Below, in pieces: positions 9,974 through 20,417 of a stretch of DNA of 64,000 nt; the first letter of the stretch is position 1, and each line of letters opens with the position of its first letter. Under the pieces are notes generated by a model that did no database searches, was not told the origin of the DNA, and saw only the letters and a program-made list of their open reading frames with translations. The stretch is from Allorhizobium paknamense (lineage in GTDB: Bacteria > Pseudomonadota > Alphaproteobacteria > Rhizobiales > Rhizobiaceae). The position numbers and the translations under genes were made by a program. Where the stretch lies: the NCBI RefSeq assembly GCF_030815125.1, contig NZ_JAUSWH010000012.1, positions 62,001-126,000 of the forward strand. The letters run 5' to 3'.

Positions 9974-10810
9974 CTACTTCACAGCGCCGAAGGTCAGGCC
10001 ACGCACCAGTTGCTTCTGGCTGAACCAGCCGAGAATGACGATGGGGGCGATCGCCATGGTCGAGGCAGCGGAGAGCTTGGCGTAGAACAGGCCTTCGGGG
10101 CTGGAATAGGAGGCGATGAAGGTGGTGAGCGGTGCCGCATTCGATGTGGTGAGGTTGAGCGTCCAGAAAGCCTCGTTCCACGCCAGGATGATGTTGAGCA
10201 GCAGGGTGGAGGCAATGCCGGGCACCGCCATGGGGGTGAGCACATAGATCACCTCCTTCATCAGCGATGCGCCGTCCATGCGTGCGGCTTCCAGGATTTC
10301 GCCCGGTATTTCCTTGAAATAGGTGTAGAGCATCCAGACGATGATCGGCAGGTTGATCAGCGTCAGCACGATGACCAGGCCGATGCGGGTATCGAGCAGG
10401 CCGCTGTCGCGAAACAGCAGGTAGATCGGGATCAGCGCCCCCACCGGCGGCATCATCTTGGTGGACAGCATCCACATCAGCACATCCTTGGTGCGCTTGG
10501 TCGGCGAAAACGCCATGGCCCAGGCGGCGGGAATGGCAATGAGAAGGCCGAGCAGCGTCGAGCCGAAGGAAATCACCACCGAATTGAAGAAGTGGCTGAA
10601 ATAATCCGAGCGACCCTGCACCTCGACATAGTTTTCCGTCGTCCAGTGGAAGAACAGGAAGACCGGCGGCGAGGCAATGGCATCGCCTTCCGATTTGAAG
10701 CTTGTGAGGAAGGTCCACAGGATCGGGAAGAACATCAGGAAGCCGATGGTCCAGGCAATCACCGTGAAGGTCAGCTTTCGTTGGGTGGATACGGCACGGG
10801 CCATGATCAC
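9974..10810 (-). CDS. smoG: Polyol ABC transporter permease SmoG
   Basis: A 278-residue inner-membrane permease with six predicted membrane segments. The first is around residues 15-35, and the family EAA loop appears as EILEAARMDGASLMKE, which contacts the ATPase. It matches the MalG-like second permease of carbohydrate ABC importers. It overlaps the end of smoF by four bases and is followed by smoK 18 bases downstream. Confidence 0.93.
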   Translation of the reverse strand: MIMARAVSTQRKLTFTVIAWTIGFLMFFPILWTFLTSFKSEGDAIASPPVFLFFHWTTENYVEVQGRSDYFSHFFNSVVISFGSTLLGLLIAIPAAWAMAFSPTKRTKDVLMWMLSTKMMPPVGALIPIYLLFRDSGLLDTRIGLVIVLTLINLPIIVWMLYTYFKEIPGEILEAARMDGASLMKEVIYVLTPMAVPGIASTLLLNIILAWNEAFWTLNLTTSNAAPLTTFIASYSSPEGLFYAKLSAASTMAIAPIVILGWFSQKQLVRGLTFGAVK

Positions 10811-11679
10811 GCCTCCAGATTCTTGCCGATCATCCGCACCAGGAAGATCGCGACGATATTGGCCAGAACCACCGCGACGATACCGCCGGCGGATGCGCCG
10901 CCCACATCGAATTGCAGCAGGGCCTGGGTGTAGACGAGATAGGTGATGTTGGTGCTGTCCGTGCCCGGACCGCCATTGGTGGTGACGAGGATTTCCGCAA
11001 AGACCGACAGCAGGAAGATCGTCTCGATCAGGATCACCACGGTAATCGCCCGCGCCATATGCGGCAGCACGATATAGATGAATTTCGAGATCGCCCCGGC
11101 ACCGTCCATTTCGGCGGCTTCCTTCTGTTCCTCATCGAGCGACTGAAGCGCGGTGAGCAGAATGAGCGTTGCAAAGGGCAGCCATTGCCAGGCCACGATG
11201 ACGATGATGGAAAAAAGCGGCATCACCGCCAGCCAATCAACGGGGTCGGCCCCGAACAGGCGGAAAATCCACGCGAAAATCCCGTTCACCGGGTTCATCA
11301 GCATGTTTTTCCACACCAGTGCGGCCACCGTCGGCATGATGAAGAAGGGGGCTATCACCAGCACGCGCACAAGGCCCTGGCCGAACATCGGCTGGTCCAG
11401 CAGCAGCGCCAGCAAAATGCCGCCGATCACGGAAATGGCCAGCACGCCGCCCACCAGCAGCAGGGTATTGGTGAGTGCTGCGAAAAACGCCGGATCGGTG
11501 AGGAAGAACTGGTAATTCATCAGCCCGGCGAATTCTTCCGTGCCGGGCATCAGCAGATTGTAGCGCAGCAGCGAGAAATAGATCGTCATTCCGAGCGGCA
11601 CGATCATCCAGGCAAAGAGCAGGATGACCGACGGGGCCATCATCAGCCGGGCCGAGGAGTGGGTATGGGTCGTCGCCAT
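10807..11679 (-). CDS. smoF: Polyol ABC transporter permease SmoF
   Basis: A 290-residue inner-membrane permease of the MalF/UgpA type without the large periplasmic loop of enteric MalF. The EAA motif reads EEQKEAAEMDGAGAISKF. Several hydrophobic segments are visible, beginning with SVILLFAWMIVPLGMTIYF. It is 88 bases downstream of smoE and overlaps smoG by four bases. With SmoG it forms the channel for sorbitol/mannitol-type polyols. Confidence 0.93.
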   Translation of the reverse strand: MATTHTHSSARLMMAPSVILLFAWMIVPLGMTIYFSLLRYNLLMPGTEEFAGLMNYQFFLTDPAFFAALTNTLLLVGGVLAISVIGGILLALLLDQPMFGQGLVRVLVIAPFFIMPTVAALVWKNMLMNPVNGIFAWIFRLFGADPVDWLAVMPLFSIIVIVAWQWLPFATLILLTALQSLDEEQKEAAEMDGAGAISKFIYIVLPHMARAITVVILIETIFLLSVFAEILVTTNGGPGTDSTNITYLVYTQALLQFDVGGASAGGIVAVVLANIVAIFLVRMIGKNLEA

Positions 11680-11767
11680 GGGGTCCCGCCTCTTGAGTGT
11701 CTGTCTTTGAAAATGAGGACGGCAAAGAGGTGAGCCTCGTGTGAGAGGCTCACCGCAAAGCAGATGC

Positions 11768-13090
11768 TTACTTCTTCGGATAGCCCGCCTTCTTCATCTC
11801 ACGCTCGGTGAGCTGCTGGGCGCTCTTCAGCGCCTGATCGACGGTCACCTGACCTGCAAGGGCGGCGGAGAACTGCTGGCCCACAGCCGTGCCGATGCCC
11901 TGGAATTCCGGGATCGCCACATATTGCACGCCCTCATAGGGCACGGGCTTGACGGTCGGATGCTTCGGGTCGGCAGAGTTGATGCTGTCGATGGTCATCT
12001 TGGCGAAGGGGGCAGCCTTCTGGTAATCCGCATTGGCGTAAAGCGAGGTGCGGGTGCCCGGAGGCACGTTGGCCCAGCCATCCTTCTCGGCCACCAGCTT
12101 CAGATAGTCCTTGGAGGTTGCCCAGGCGATGAACTTCTCGGCGGCTTCCACCTTCTTGGAACCGGCGGGAATGGCGAGGTTCCAGGACCACAGCCAGTTG
12201 CCGCGCTTGCCAAGGCCGTTATCGGGGGCGAGCGCAAAGCCCACCTTGTCGGCCACCTTGGATTCCTTCGGATTGGTCACGAAGGAAGCCGCAACGGTCG
12301 CATCGATCCACATGCCGCACTTGCCGGTCTGGAACAGAGCGAGGTTTTCGTTGAAGCCGTTGGAGGAAGCGCCGGGCGGGCCTGCGTCCTTCATGAGCTT
12401 GACGTAGAAGTCCAGCGCCTTCTTCCATTCCGGCTGGTCGAATTGCGGCTTCCAGTTTTCATCGAACCAGCGCGCGCCGAAGGAATTGGCGGTGGCCGTC
12501 AGGAAGGCCATGTTCTCGCCCCAGCCTGCCTTGCCGCGCAGGCAGATGCCGTAGGTCTCGGAAGACTTGTCGGTGATCTTGCGGGCCGCATCGGCAATGA
12601 AGTCCCAGGTCGGCGCGTCGGGCATTTTCAGCCCGGCCTTGTCGAACAGGTCCTTGCGATACATCACCATCGAGCTTTCGCCGTAGAAGGGCGCGGCATA
12701 AAGCTTGCCATCCACGGAGAGGCCGGAGCGGATCGGCGGCAGAAGGTCGGCAGCGTCGTAATCCTTGTCCGCGGTCAGCTTGTCGAGCGGCGCGAGCCAG
12801 CCCTGCTTGCCCCAGATCGGCGCTTCGTAAATGCCGATGGTCATCACGTCATACTGGCCGCCCTTGGTGGCAACGTCGGTCGTGACCTTCTGGCGCAGGA
12901 CGTTTTCTTCCAGCGTCACCCATTTCACGTCGATGCCGGGGTTTTTCTTGGTGAAGTCATCCGTCAGCTTTTGCATGCGGATCATGTCACCATTGTTCAC
13001 CGTGGCAATGGTGAGGGTTTCTGCGGACGCCACGCCGGAAAGCGCCAGCACCGAGGCGGCGCCGAGCAAAAGGGTCTTCAATGTCATCAT
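11768..13090 (-). CDS. smoE: Polyol ABC transporter substrate-binding protein
   Basis: A 440-residue periplasmic sugar-alcohol-binding protein (SBP_bac_1 family). The signal peptide (KTLLLGAASVLALSGVASA) is cleaved before ETLTIATVNN. The mature protein has the usual two-lobed features, including FTKKNPGIDVKWVTLEEN and a late WSWNLAIPAGSKKVEAA segment. It is the first gene of the operon; GGGAGG lies three or six bases before the paired ATGs at 13090/13087, with the second better spaced. It captures polyol for SmoF/SmoG. Regulation is probably by the SorC-type protein encoded at 16303-17259. Confidence 0.94.
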   Translation of the reverse strand: MMTLKTLLLGAASVLALSGVASAETLTIATVNNGDMIRMQKLTDDFTKKNPGIDVKWVTLEENVLRQKVTTDVATKGGQYDVMTIGIYEAPIWGKQGWLAPLDKLTADKDYDAADLLPPIRSGLSVDGKLYAAPFYGESSMVMYRKDLFDKAGLKMPDAPTWDFIADAARKITDKSSETYGICLRGKAGWGENMAFLTATANSFGARWFDENWKPQFDQPEWKKALDFYVKLMKDAGPPGASSNGFNENLALFQTGKCGMWIDATVAASFVTNPKESKVADKVGFALAPDNGLGKRGNWLWSWNLAIPAGSKKVEAAEKFIAWATSKDYLKLVAEKDGWANVPPGTRTSLYANADYQKAAPFAKMTIDSINSADPKHPTVKPVPYEGVQYVAIPEFQGIGTAVGQQFSAALAGQVTVDQALKSAQQLTEREMKKAGYPKK

Positions 13091-13290
13091 CTTCCTCCCA
13101 GAAGATTGTCATCCCGGAGAAGGCCATGTCCCCCAGCCCGGAATGCGGTTCGTGATAACCGTTGATGGCAACATCTTGCGCCATCAATGAGCATTCGCTT
13201 TGCTCATGGGCAATTACTCACCATGTGCCGCAACTTGTCAACGCAGATTCGTCGCTGCACTGCGCAAAACCCTGAAATTCGAGTGGGAAA
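13091..13290. other. Upstream region of smoE
   Basis: No gene is visible. This is where the smo promoter and regulator-binding site should lie, but I cannot point to a convincing promoter or operator. The rest of the gap to 13552 is taken up by two repeat elements. Confidence 0.5.
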
Positions 13291-13391
13291 AGAGCATTTT
13301 CAGGAAAAGTGGAATCCGATTTTCCGTCCGGAAATGCGTTAAAACAAAGAGTTGGAGCATTTCAGTGTTTTCAGAAAACCCTGAAATGCTC
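13291..13391. repeat. RIME-type repeat
   Basis: Full composite unit: AGAGCATTTTCAGG, then GGATTTTCCGTCCGGAAATGCG-like core, then a second palindrome GGAGCATTTCAGTG...CTGAAATGCTC. Same family as at 5689, 6519, 45847 and 51381. Confidence 0.8.
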
Positions 13392-13449
13392 CCAAAAAGG
13401 CCGCGGCGGGATGGCGGCGGCCCGTGCGGGAAAACAGCGGTGCAGGAGA

Positions 13450-13555
13450 GTTAGAGCGCTTTTCGATCTGATAGAATCAGATCGGCGCTCTAACATTTTA
13501 TGTGTGAAGCAAAATTTTATCGATCCTCGTTTCACTCCGGTCGAATTATGCTCTA
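13450..13555. repeat. Second palindromic repeat type (RIME2-like)
   Basis: Begins with the inverted repeat GTTAGAGCG...CGCTCTAAC around TCGATCTGATAGAATCAGAT (13450-13494) and continues to ATGCTCTA at 13555. This pattern is a familiar rhizobial dispersed element. Its last bases (CTA, 13553-13555) form the TAG stop codon of the neighbouring 97-codon gene. Confidence 0.65.
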
Positions 13556-13842
13556 GGCGGGTAAAATGTCTGTTGTTGCTTCTGTTTGTTCGAAATAGCG
13601 GCGCAGGGTTCTCATATCGCGCCTGGTGATGCGGATAAGACCCAGTGCTTCCAGTGCGGTCAGCTCCCGCAACACCAGCGCATGTTCCACACCGAGCAGG
13701 CGGGAAAAACTGCGGCTGTCATGGGCAATGCCCAGCGCCGAGGCGGCCAGAATGCCCGCCTGCAGGCCGGAGAGCCGGGCATCGCGTGTCGCGATCTGCC
13801 CGGCCAGATCCATGAAATCGTCTGCTTCGACGGCAATGGCGC

Positions 13843-13846
<4 letters not shown>
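13553..13846 (-). CDS. Small helical protein, possible winged-helix, paired with FdhF-like oxidoreductase
   Basis: A 97-residue protein overlapping the end of the FdhF/YdeP-like gene by four bases, so likely co-translated. Residues 40-80 (SRLLGVEHALVLRELTALEALGLIRITRRD in two parts) look like a helix-turn-helix plus wing, as in MarR/IclR-type N-terminal domains, but no effector domain follows. I do not recognise a named family. The stop codon lies in a repeat edge. It could be a small regulator or an assembly partner of the oxidoreductase. Confidence 0.6.
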
Positions 13847-16140
<2,294 letters not shown>

Positions 16141-16302
16141 GGGGCGTGTATTGGCGCAAAACTGACGAAGATCAATCCGGTTGGCGGAATGGTCCGATAG
16201 GAAATTTCTATCATTTCGCCGCATGGGCAGGCAAACTATTGCGGATCTGAAATTTTTTCTTTTCGTTTCAGCATCTTGCCCCGCATAATGCGCTGCAACA
16301 CT

Positions 16303-17259
16303 TCATTCATCCTGAAGCAGGAATTGTGCGGCGTCTTCATCGGTGATCAGGGCGTTGATCCGCCCGCCCCGGACGGCGGCAAGGATGGCGGCATGCTTGC
16401 GCCGTCCGCGTGCCATACCGATCACGCTTGAGGTTTCGCGGGAGGGAATTTCGATACTGGCGACCCGCTGGTTGACCGGATGGTCGAGCAATTGCCCTTG
16501 CGCATCGAAGACCCAGCCACAGATTTCGCCGGTGGCGCCGACGGCCAGAAGCTCGCGCATCTCGGGCTCCTTCAGGAAGCCATCCTGCAGCAGCGGCGCG
16601 CTCATGGTCATTTCGCCGATACCGACGAAGGTCACATCGGATTTGCGGCCGATCTCGATGGTGGGCGCCACCAGCGGCTGGCGGTGCAGGAGGTCGCGCT
16701 CCTCGCGCGAGGAGACGATGACCGGCAGCGGCATGGGAAAATGCGGCGCCTTCACCGCATCGGCCATGGAGAAGATGACGTTGAAATAGGCCGCCGAGCC
16801 ATCCGGACTGATATTGCCGGTGAGCGAGACGATGCGGTGCTGCGGGCATTCCATCGGGGAAAGCTGGTCCACCACGGCGCGCAGCGTGCGCCCGGTGCCC
16901 ATGGCCACGGTCAGCGGCTCGGGCCGTTTCAGCCAGCGCTCCAGTTCCGCCGCGCCCGCCTCGGCAATGCCGGTGGTGGCCGCTTCCGCGCCGGGGTCGC
17001 TGGGCACGATCTCCACATGTTTCAGATTGAATTTCTGTTTGACCGCTTCCGCCAGTTCCAGGCACACGGCAATGGGGTGGTCGATGCGCACCTTCACCAG
17101 TTTTTCCGCCACCGCCAGCGAAACAAGACGCTGGGCGCTCTGGCGGGAAATGTTCATGGCGCTGGCAATCTCGTCCTGGGTGCGCCCTGCCACATAATAG
17201 AGCCAGCCCGCCCGGGCAGCATCATCCAGCCTGGAATTGGAAACCGTCTTGCGCGCCAT
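16303..17259 (-). CDS. SorC/DeoR-type sugar-sensing transcriptional regulator
   Basis: A 318-residue regulator with an N-terminal helix-turn-helix (TQDEIASAMNISRQSAQRLV, residues 28-47) and a C-terminal sugar-phosphate-binding domain of the SorC family, including VAMGTGRTLRAVVDQL, SLTGNISPDGSAAYFN and a late GMARGRRKHAAILAAVRGG. In Sinorhizobium a protein of this type lies next to the smo operon, so this is the probable smo regulator, here separated from smoE by the FdhF-like pair. The effector is likely a polyol or its phosphorylated product. Confidence 0.85.
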   Translation of the reverse strand: MARKTVSNSRLDDAARAGWLYYVAGRTQDEIASAMNISRQSAQRLVSLAVAEKLVKVRIDHPIAVCLELAEAVKQKFNLKHVEIVPSDPGAEAATTGIAEAGAAELERWLKRPEPLTVAMGTGRTLRAVVDQLSPMECPQHRIVSLTGNISPDGSAAYFNVIFSMADAVKAPHFPMPLPVIVSSREERDLLHRQPLVAPTIEIGRKSDVTFVGIGEMTMSAPLLQDGFLKEPEMRELLAVGATGEICGWVFDAQGQLLDHPVNQRVASIEIPSRETSSVIGMARGRRKHAAILAAVRGGRINALITDEDAAQFLLQDE

Positions 17260-17472
17260 GTCGAACCTCCACCACCTTCGACCTAAACAGGATTTTCAAA
17301 GGATGACCACCGCTTTTTGACTAAAATCCAAGCAAAATAAAGGGCAACCTGCTTTCAGCCCCGCAAGATGCGCAATGCCTGACCGTTCGTGTCTTTTTAA
17401 GATTTAAGCCTTTGCGCAATCCGTCGGGAGGGCTATCAACAGCCCTGCCGTTCGTCTTCGATGGAGTAGCCC

Positions 17473-18273
17473 ATGCCCGTTCCCGTCAATGCCTTCAAGC
17501 AGGCGCTCTCGCAACCCGGCCCCATATTGCAGGGCTTATGGGTGGCGCTGGCCAGTCCGCATGTGGCCGAACTCTGCGCGGGGGCGGGATTTGACTGGAT
17601 CCTGATCGATGCCGAACATGGGCCGAACGATATTCCGCTGGTGGCGCAGCAATTGGCTGTGACCCAGCATCTGCCCGCGCAGCGGATCGTGCGTCTGCCA
17701 GCGGGTGAAAGCTGGCTGATCAAGCAGGCACTGGATATCGGCGCTCAAACCCTGCTCATTCCCATGGTCGATACGCCGGAACAGGCGCTTGCCGCGGCAC
17801 GGGCCTGCCGCTACCCGCCGGACGGCACGCGCGGCATGGGGGCGGGGCTTGGGCGGGCTTCGAATTTCGGGCGCGTCGGCGATTATGTGGCGACCGCCAA
17901 TGATCAGGTCTGCCTGATCGTGCAGATCGAAAGCCGCCTTGCCATGGAAAACCTTGAGGCCATTGCCGAAACGCCGGGTGTCGATGCGCTGCTGATCGGC
18001 CCCGCCGACCTTGCCGGTGATCTCGGCTTTCCCGGCCGCGCCAATGTGCCGGAGGTCTATGCGGCGGTGGAGGAGATTTTCGCCCGCCTCAAAGCCCTCG
18101 GCAAGCCTGCCGGCATCATGTCCACCGATCCGGCGATGATCGCGCTGTCCAGCCGTGCCGGTGCCCGTTTCATCGCCACGGAAAGCGATACGGGTCTTCT
18201 CGCAAGGGCCGCCGCTGCCCATCTTTCCCGCGTAAAGGGTGAGACGGATGATGCCGAGACCATGACTTATTGA
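17473..18273 (+). CDS. HpcH/HpaI-family 2-oxo-acid aldolase
   Basis: A 266-residue class II pyruvate aldolase (4-hydroxy-2-oxoheptanedioate aldolase type), which cleaves hydroxy-oxo acids to pyruvate and an aldehyde. Recognisable parts are [12 protein letters not shown] (base His), [20 protein letters not shown], the [14 protein letters not shown] loop, the metal-binding Glu in [12 protein letters not shown], and [15 protein letters not shown] (metal Asp). GGAG lies seven bases before the ATG. The ung gene starts 12 bases downstream. The physiological substrate is not evident. Confidence 0.9.
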   Translation: MPVPVNAFKQALSQPGPILQGLWVALASPHVAELCAGAGFDWILIDAEHGPNDIPLVAQQLAVTQHLPAQRIVRLPAGESWLIKQALDIGAQTLLIPMVDTPEQALAAARACRYPPDGTRGMGAGLGRASNFGRVGDYVATANDQVCLIVQIESRLAMENLEAIAETPGVDALLIGPADLAGDLGFPGRANVPEVYAAVEEIFARLKALGKPAGIMSTDPAMIALSSRAGARFIATESDTGLLARAAAAHLSRVKGETDDAETMTY

Positions 18274-18284
18274 GGAGTGATGCC

Positions 18285-18980
18285 ATGCCTGCGACAGAAC
18301 CGCGTCTGGAGGAAAGCTGGAAGGCCGTTGTCGGCCAGGAATTCGGCCAGCCTTACATGCAGCATCTCAAGCAGTTTCTGCTGGCGGAGAAGGAGGAGGG
18401 CAAGCACATCTTTCCCAAGGGCTCGGAATATTTCCGGGCGCTGGACCTCACGCCCATCGATCAGGTGCGCGTCGTCATTCTGGGTCAGGATCCCTATCAC
18501 GGTGCGGGGCAGGCCCATGGCCTGTGCTTTTCCGTGCGGCCCGGCGTGCGCATTCCGCCCTCGCTCGTCAATATCTACAAGGAGTTGAAGGAGGATCTCG
18601 GCATTCCGCCAGCGCCCCATGGCTTTCTGGAACATTGGGCACGACAGGGGGTTCTGCTCCTCAACAGCGTCTTGACGGTCGAGGAGGGCCGGGCCGGGTC
18701 GCATCAGGGCCAGGGTTGGGAGACCTTTACCGACCGCGTCATCCATGCGGTGGCTGAAACACGCGAGCATGTGGTGTTCATGCTCTGGGGGGCCTATGCC
18801 CAGAAAAAGGCGAGCTTCGTCGATCCGAAGCGGCATCTGGTGTTGAAAGCCCCGCATCCTTCGCCGCTCTCCGCCCATAACGGTTTCTTCGGCTGCCGGC
18901 ATTTTTCCAAGGCAAACGCCTATCTTGAGTCTCAAGGACTTGACCCTATCGACTGGAGGTTGCCAGTTTTGGAAGGTTAA
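18285..18980 (+). CDS. ung: Uracil-DNA glycosylase
   Basis: Removes uracil from DNA to begin base-excision repair. The 231-residue protein has the water-activating motif [20 protein letters not shown], the FMLWGAYAQ segment, and the DNA-binding loop [14 protein letters not shown], all expected for family 1 UDG. The ATG at 18285 has GAGGAG seven bases upstream; the frame extends to a TTG at 18270 but that overlaps the aldolase stop codon. Confidence 0.96.
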   Translation: MPATEPRLEESWKAVVGQEFGQPYMQHLKQFLLAEKEEGKHIFPKGSEYFRALDLTPIDQVRVVILGQDPYHGAGQAHGLCFSVRPGVRIPPSLVNIYKELKEDLGIPPAPHGFLEHWARQGVLLLNSVLTVEEGRAGSHQGQGWETFTDRVIHAVAETREHVVFMLWGAYAQKKASFVDPKRHLVLKAPHPSPLSAHNGFFGCRHFSKANAYLESQGLDPIDWRLPVLEG

Positions 18981-19084
18981 CCTTTCCTCTCGTAGACCTC
19001 CCAAATTTAGTAGATTTTCATTTCCACGGAACTTGTCATTATGGCGCGCGCGTGGGGGCTGCGAGAGTAAGGGGGGTGCATATC

Positions 19085-19146
19085 AGAGTGTTTCCAGGAA
19101 AAGTGGAATCCGGTTTTCCGTCCGGAAACACGTCAAAACACTCTAA
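19085..19146. repeat. RIME-type repeat overlapping the start of an FAD oxidoreductase gene
   Basis: AGAGTGTTTCCAGG at the left, core TCCGGTTTTCCGTCCGG, then CGTCAAAACACTCT at the right. It is a RIME unit with GTGTTT replacing GCATTT. The open frame of the next gene runs through all of it. Confidence 0.8.
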
Positions 19147-20335
19147 CGGCGAAGACTGGCCGGTCTGGAAGGCGCTCGCCGAGCCAGATCCGGGTCTCAC
19201 GGTTGCGCCTGAGCGCCTCTTTGCCGACCTGCTGGTGATTGGCGAGTCTCTTGCCGGGCTTTCGGCTGCCCTGCATGCTGCTCGTCTGGGGCTGGATGTC
19301 GTGCTGCTGGAGACTGCTGCGCCCGGTGCTCCGGCTCTTGCCATTCCCGATGCCTTCGTGCACTCGCCCCACTGGCCTGAGCGCGGTCATGGAGAACTGA
19401 ACCTTGTGCAACCGGATGCGCCGGGCGAATTGTTTGCCTTTCTTGCCCGTGAAGATATTGAGGCCGCGCCCCGTCGCGGTGGGGTGATCCACGCCGTTTC
19501 CGGCCAGGAACAACTGGCCGTGACCGGAGAACAGGTGCGCCGCTGGCGCGCAGCCGGGGCCAATATACGGCTGCTGAACGATGCCGATATCGTCTTTCTC
19601 ACCGGGGCCTGGGGCTGGACGGGCGGCTGGCTGGAAGAGGATGGCGGCACGCTCGATCCGGTCAGTCTACAGGCCGGGCTCAGGCATCTTTGCCATCAGG
19701 CAGGCGTTCGTTTTCATCTCCTGCCGGTTCTCTCGGCGCTCGAAAGCCGGGAAGGAGGGCTACAGGCTTCCCATGCCGCAGGCCGGATCGATGCCGCTTT
19801 CATGCTGCTTGCCGATAGTCGTTTGTCTCCGGCACTGGTGCCGGAACTGGCAAAAAGCCTGGTTCCTGCCCGGCTGGATGAACTGGCCAGCCTGCCGCTT
19901 TCCAGGGAGTTGCAGGGAGAAATCCTGCCCTTTGGCCATGCGGCGGTGGATGAAATTGGCGCCTTTCACTTTCTCAAAGGTCCGGGCGGTCATCTCATGG
20001 CCTCGGCGCTCTATCGCGGACGGCGCGCCCGGCAGCAGAAAACCAGCCTGGAACAGCGGCTCTATGCAGCGTCGCCGCTGCTGAAGACAGGCGATATTCT
20101 CTATCGCCGCGTCAGCCGTTTGCTCGCCACCGCCGACGGCGTTCCGCGGCTCTATCAGCCTCGGGAGCGCTTCTTCGCCCTGGCTGGCTGGGAAGAAGCC
20201 GGAGCAGCCTTGAGCTTCAGACTCGGCAGGCGGCTGGCCGAAGCCTTTGCCGGAACCGGCAATCTGGATCTGCCCGTCGATTTGCTGCGGCCTGTGAGCC
20301 TGTGGCGTCGCTGGCGGCTGCCTTGGTTTGGATGA
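19088..20335 (+). CDS. FAD-dependent oxidoreductase of unknown substrate
   Basis: A 415-residue flavoprotein-like enzyme. The FAD-binding fold begins DLLVIGESLAGLSAALHAARLGLDVVLLE, with a variant dinucleotide motif (GESLAG, in place of GxGxxG). No ATG occurs before that motif in frame. GTG at 19088 has AAGGGGGG (19069-19076) eleven bases upstream and is the best start, but it lies inside the RIME repeat, so about 19 N-terminal residues are repeat-encoded. The C-terminal half has FHFLKGPGGHLMASALYRG and LAGWEEAGAALSF, unfamiliar to me. It may resemble the DAO or lycopene-cyclase-like class. It ends 83 bases before the convergent proline-rich gene. Confidence 0.7.
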   Translation: MFPGKVESGFPSGNTSKHSNGEDWPVWKALAEPDPGLTVAPERLFADLLVIGESLAGLSAALHAARLGLDVVLLETAAPGAPALAIPDAFVHSPHWPERGHGELNLVQPDAPGELFAFLAREDIEAAPRRGGVIHAVSGQEQLAVTGEQVRRWRAAGANIRLLNDADIVFLTGAWGWTGGWLEEDGGTLDPVSLQAGLRHLCHQAGVRFHLLPVLSALESREGGLQASHAAGRIDAAFMLLADSRLSPALVPELAKSLVPARLDELASLPLSRELQGEILPFGHAAVDEIGAFHFLKGPGGHLMASALYRGRRARQQKTSLEQRLYAASPLLKTGDILYRRVSRLLATADGVPRLYQPRERFFALAGWEEAGAALSFRLGRRLAEAFAGTGNLDLPVDLLRPVSLWRRWRLPWFG

Positions 20336-20357
20336 GCGGAAGCGGGATATGCATGTC

Positions 20358-20392
20358 AAAAAAAGCCCGCCCGATGAGATCATCGGGCGGGC
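20358..20392 (-). terminator. Rho-independent terminator of the 684-residue protein gene
   Basis: A 12-bp stem GCCCGCCCGATG/CATCGGGCGGGC (20365-20392) with loop AGAT, followed on the minus strand by a run of seven U. It begins 26 bases after the stop codon at 20418. Confidence 0.85.
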
Positions 20393-20417
20393 TTCGATGT
20401 ATCACGGCTGGGTTTGA

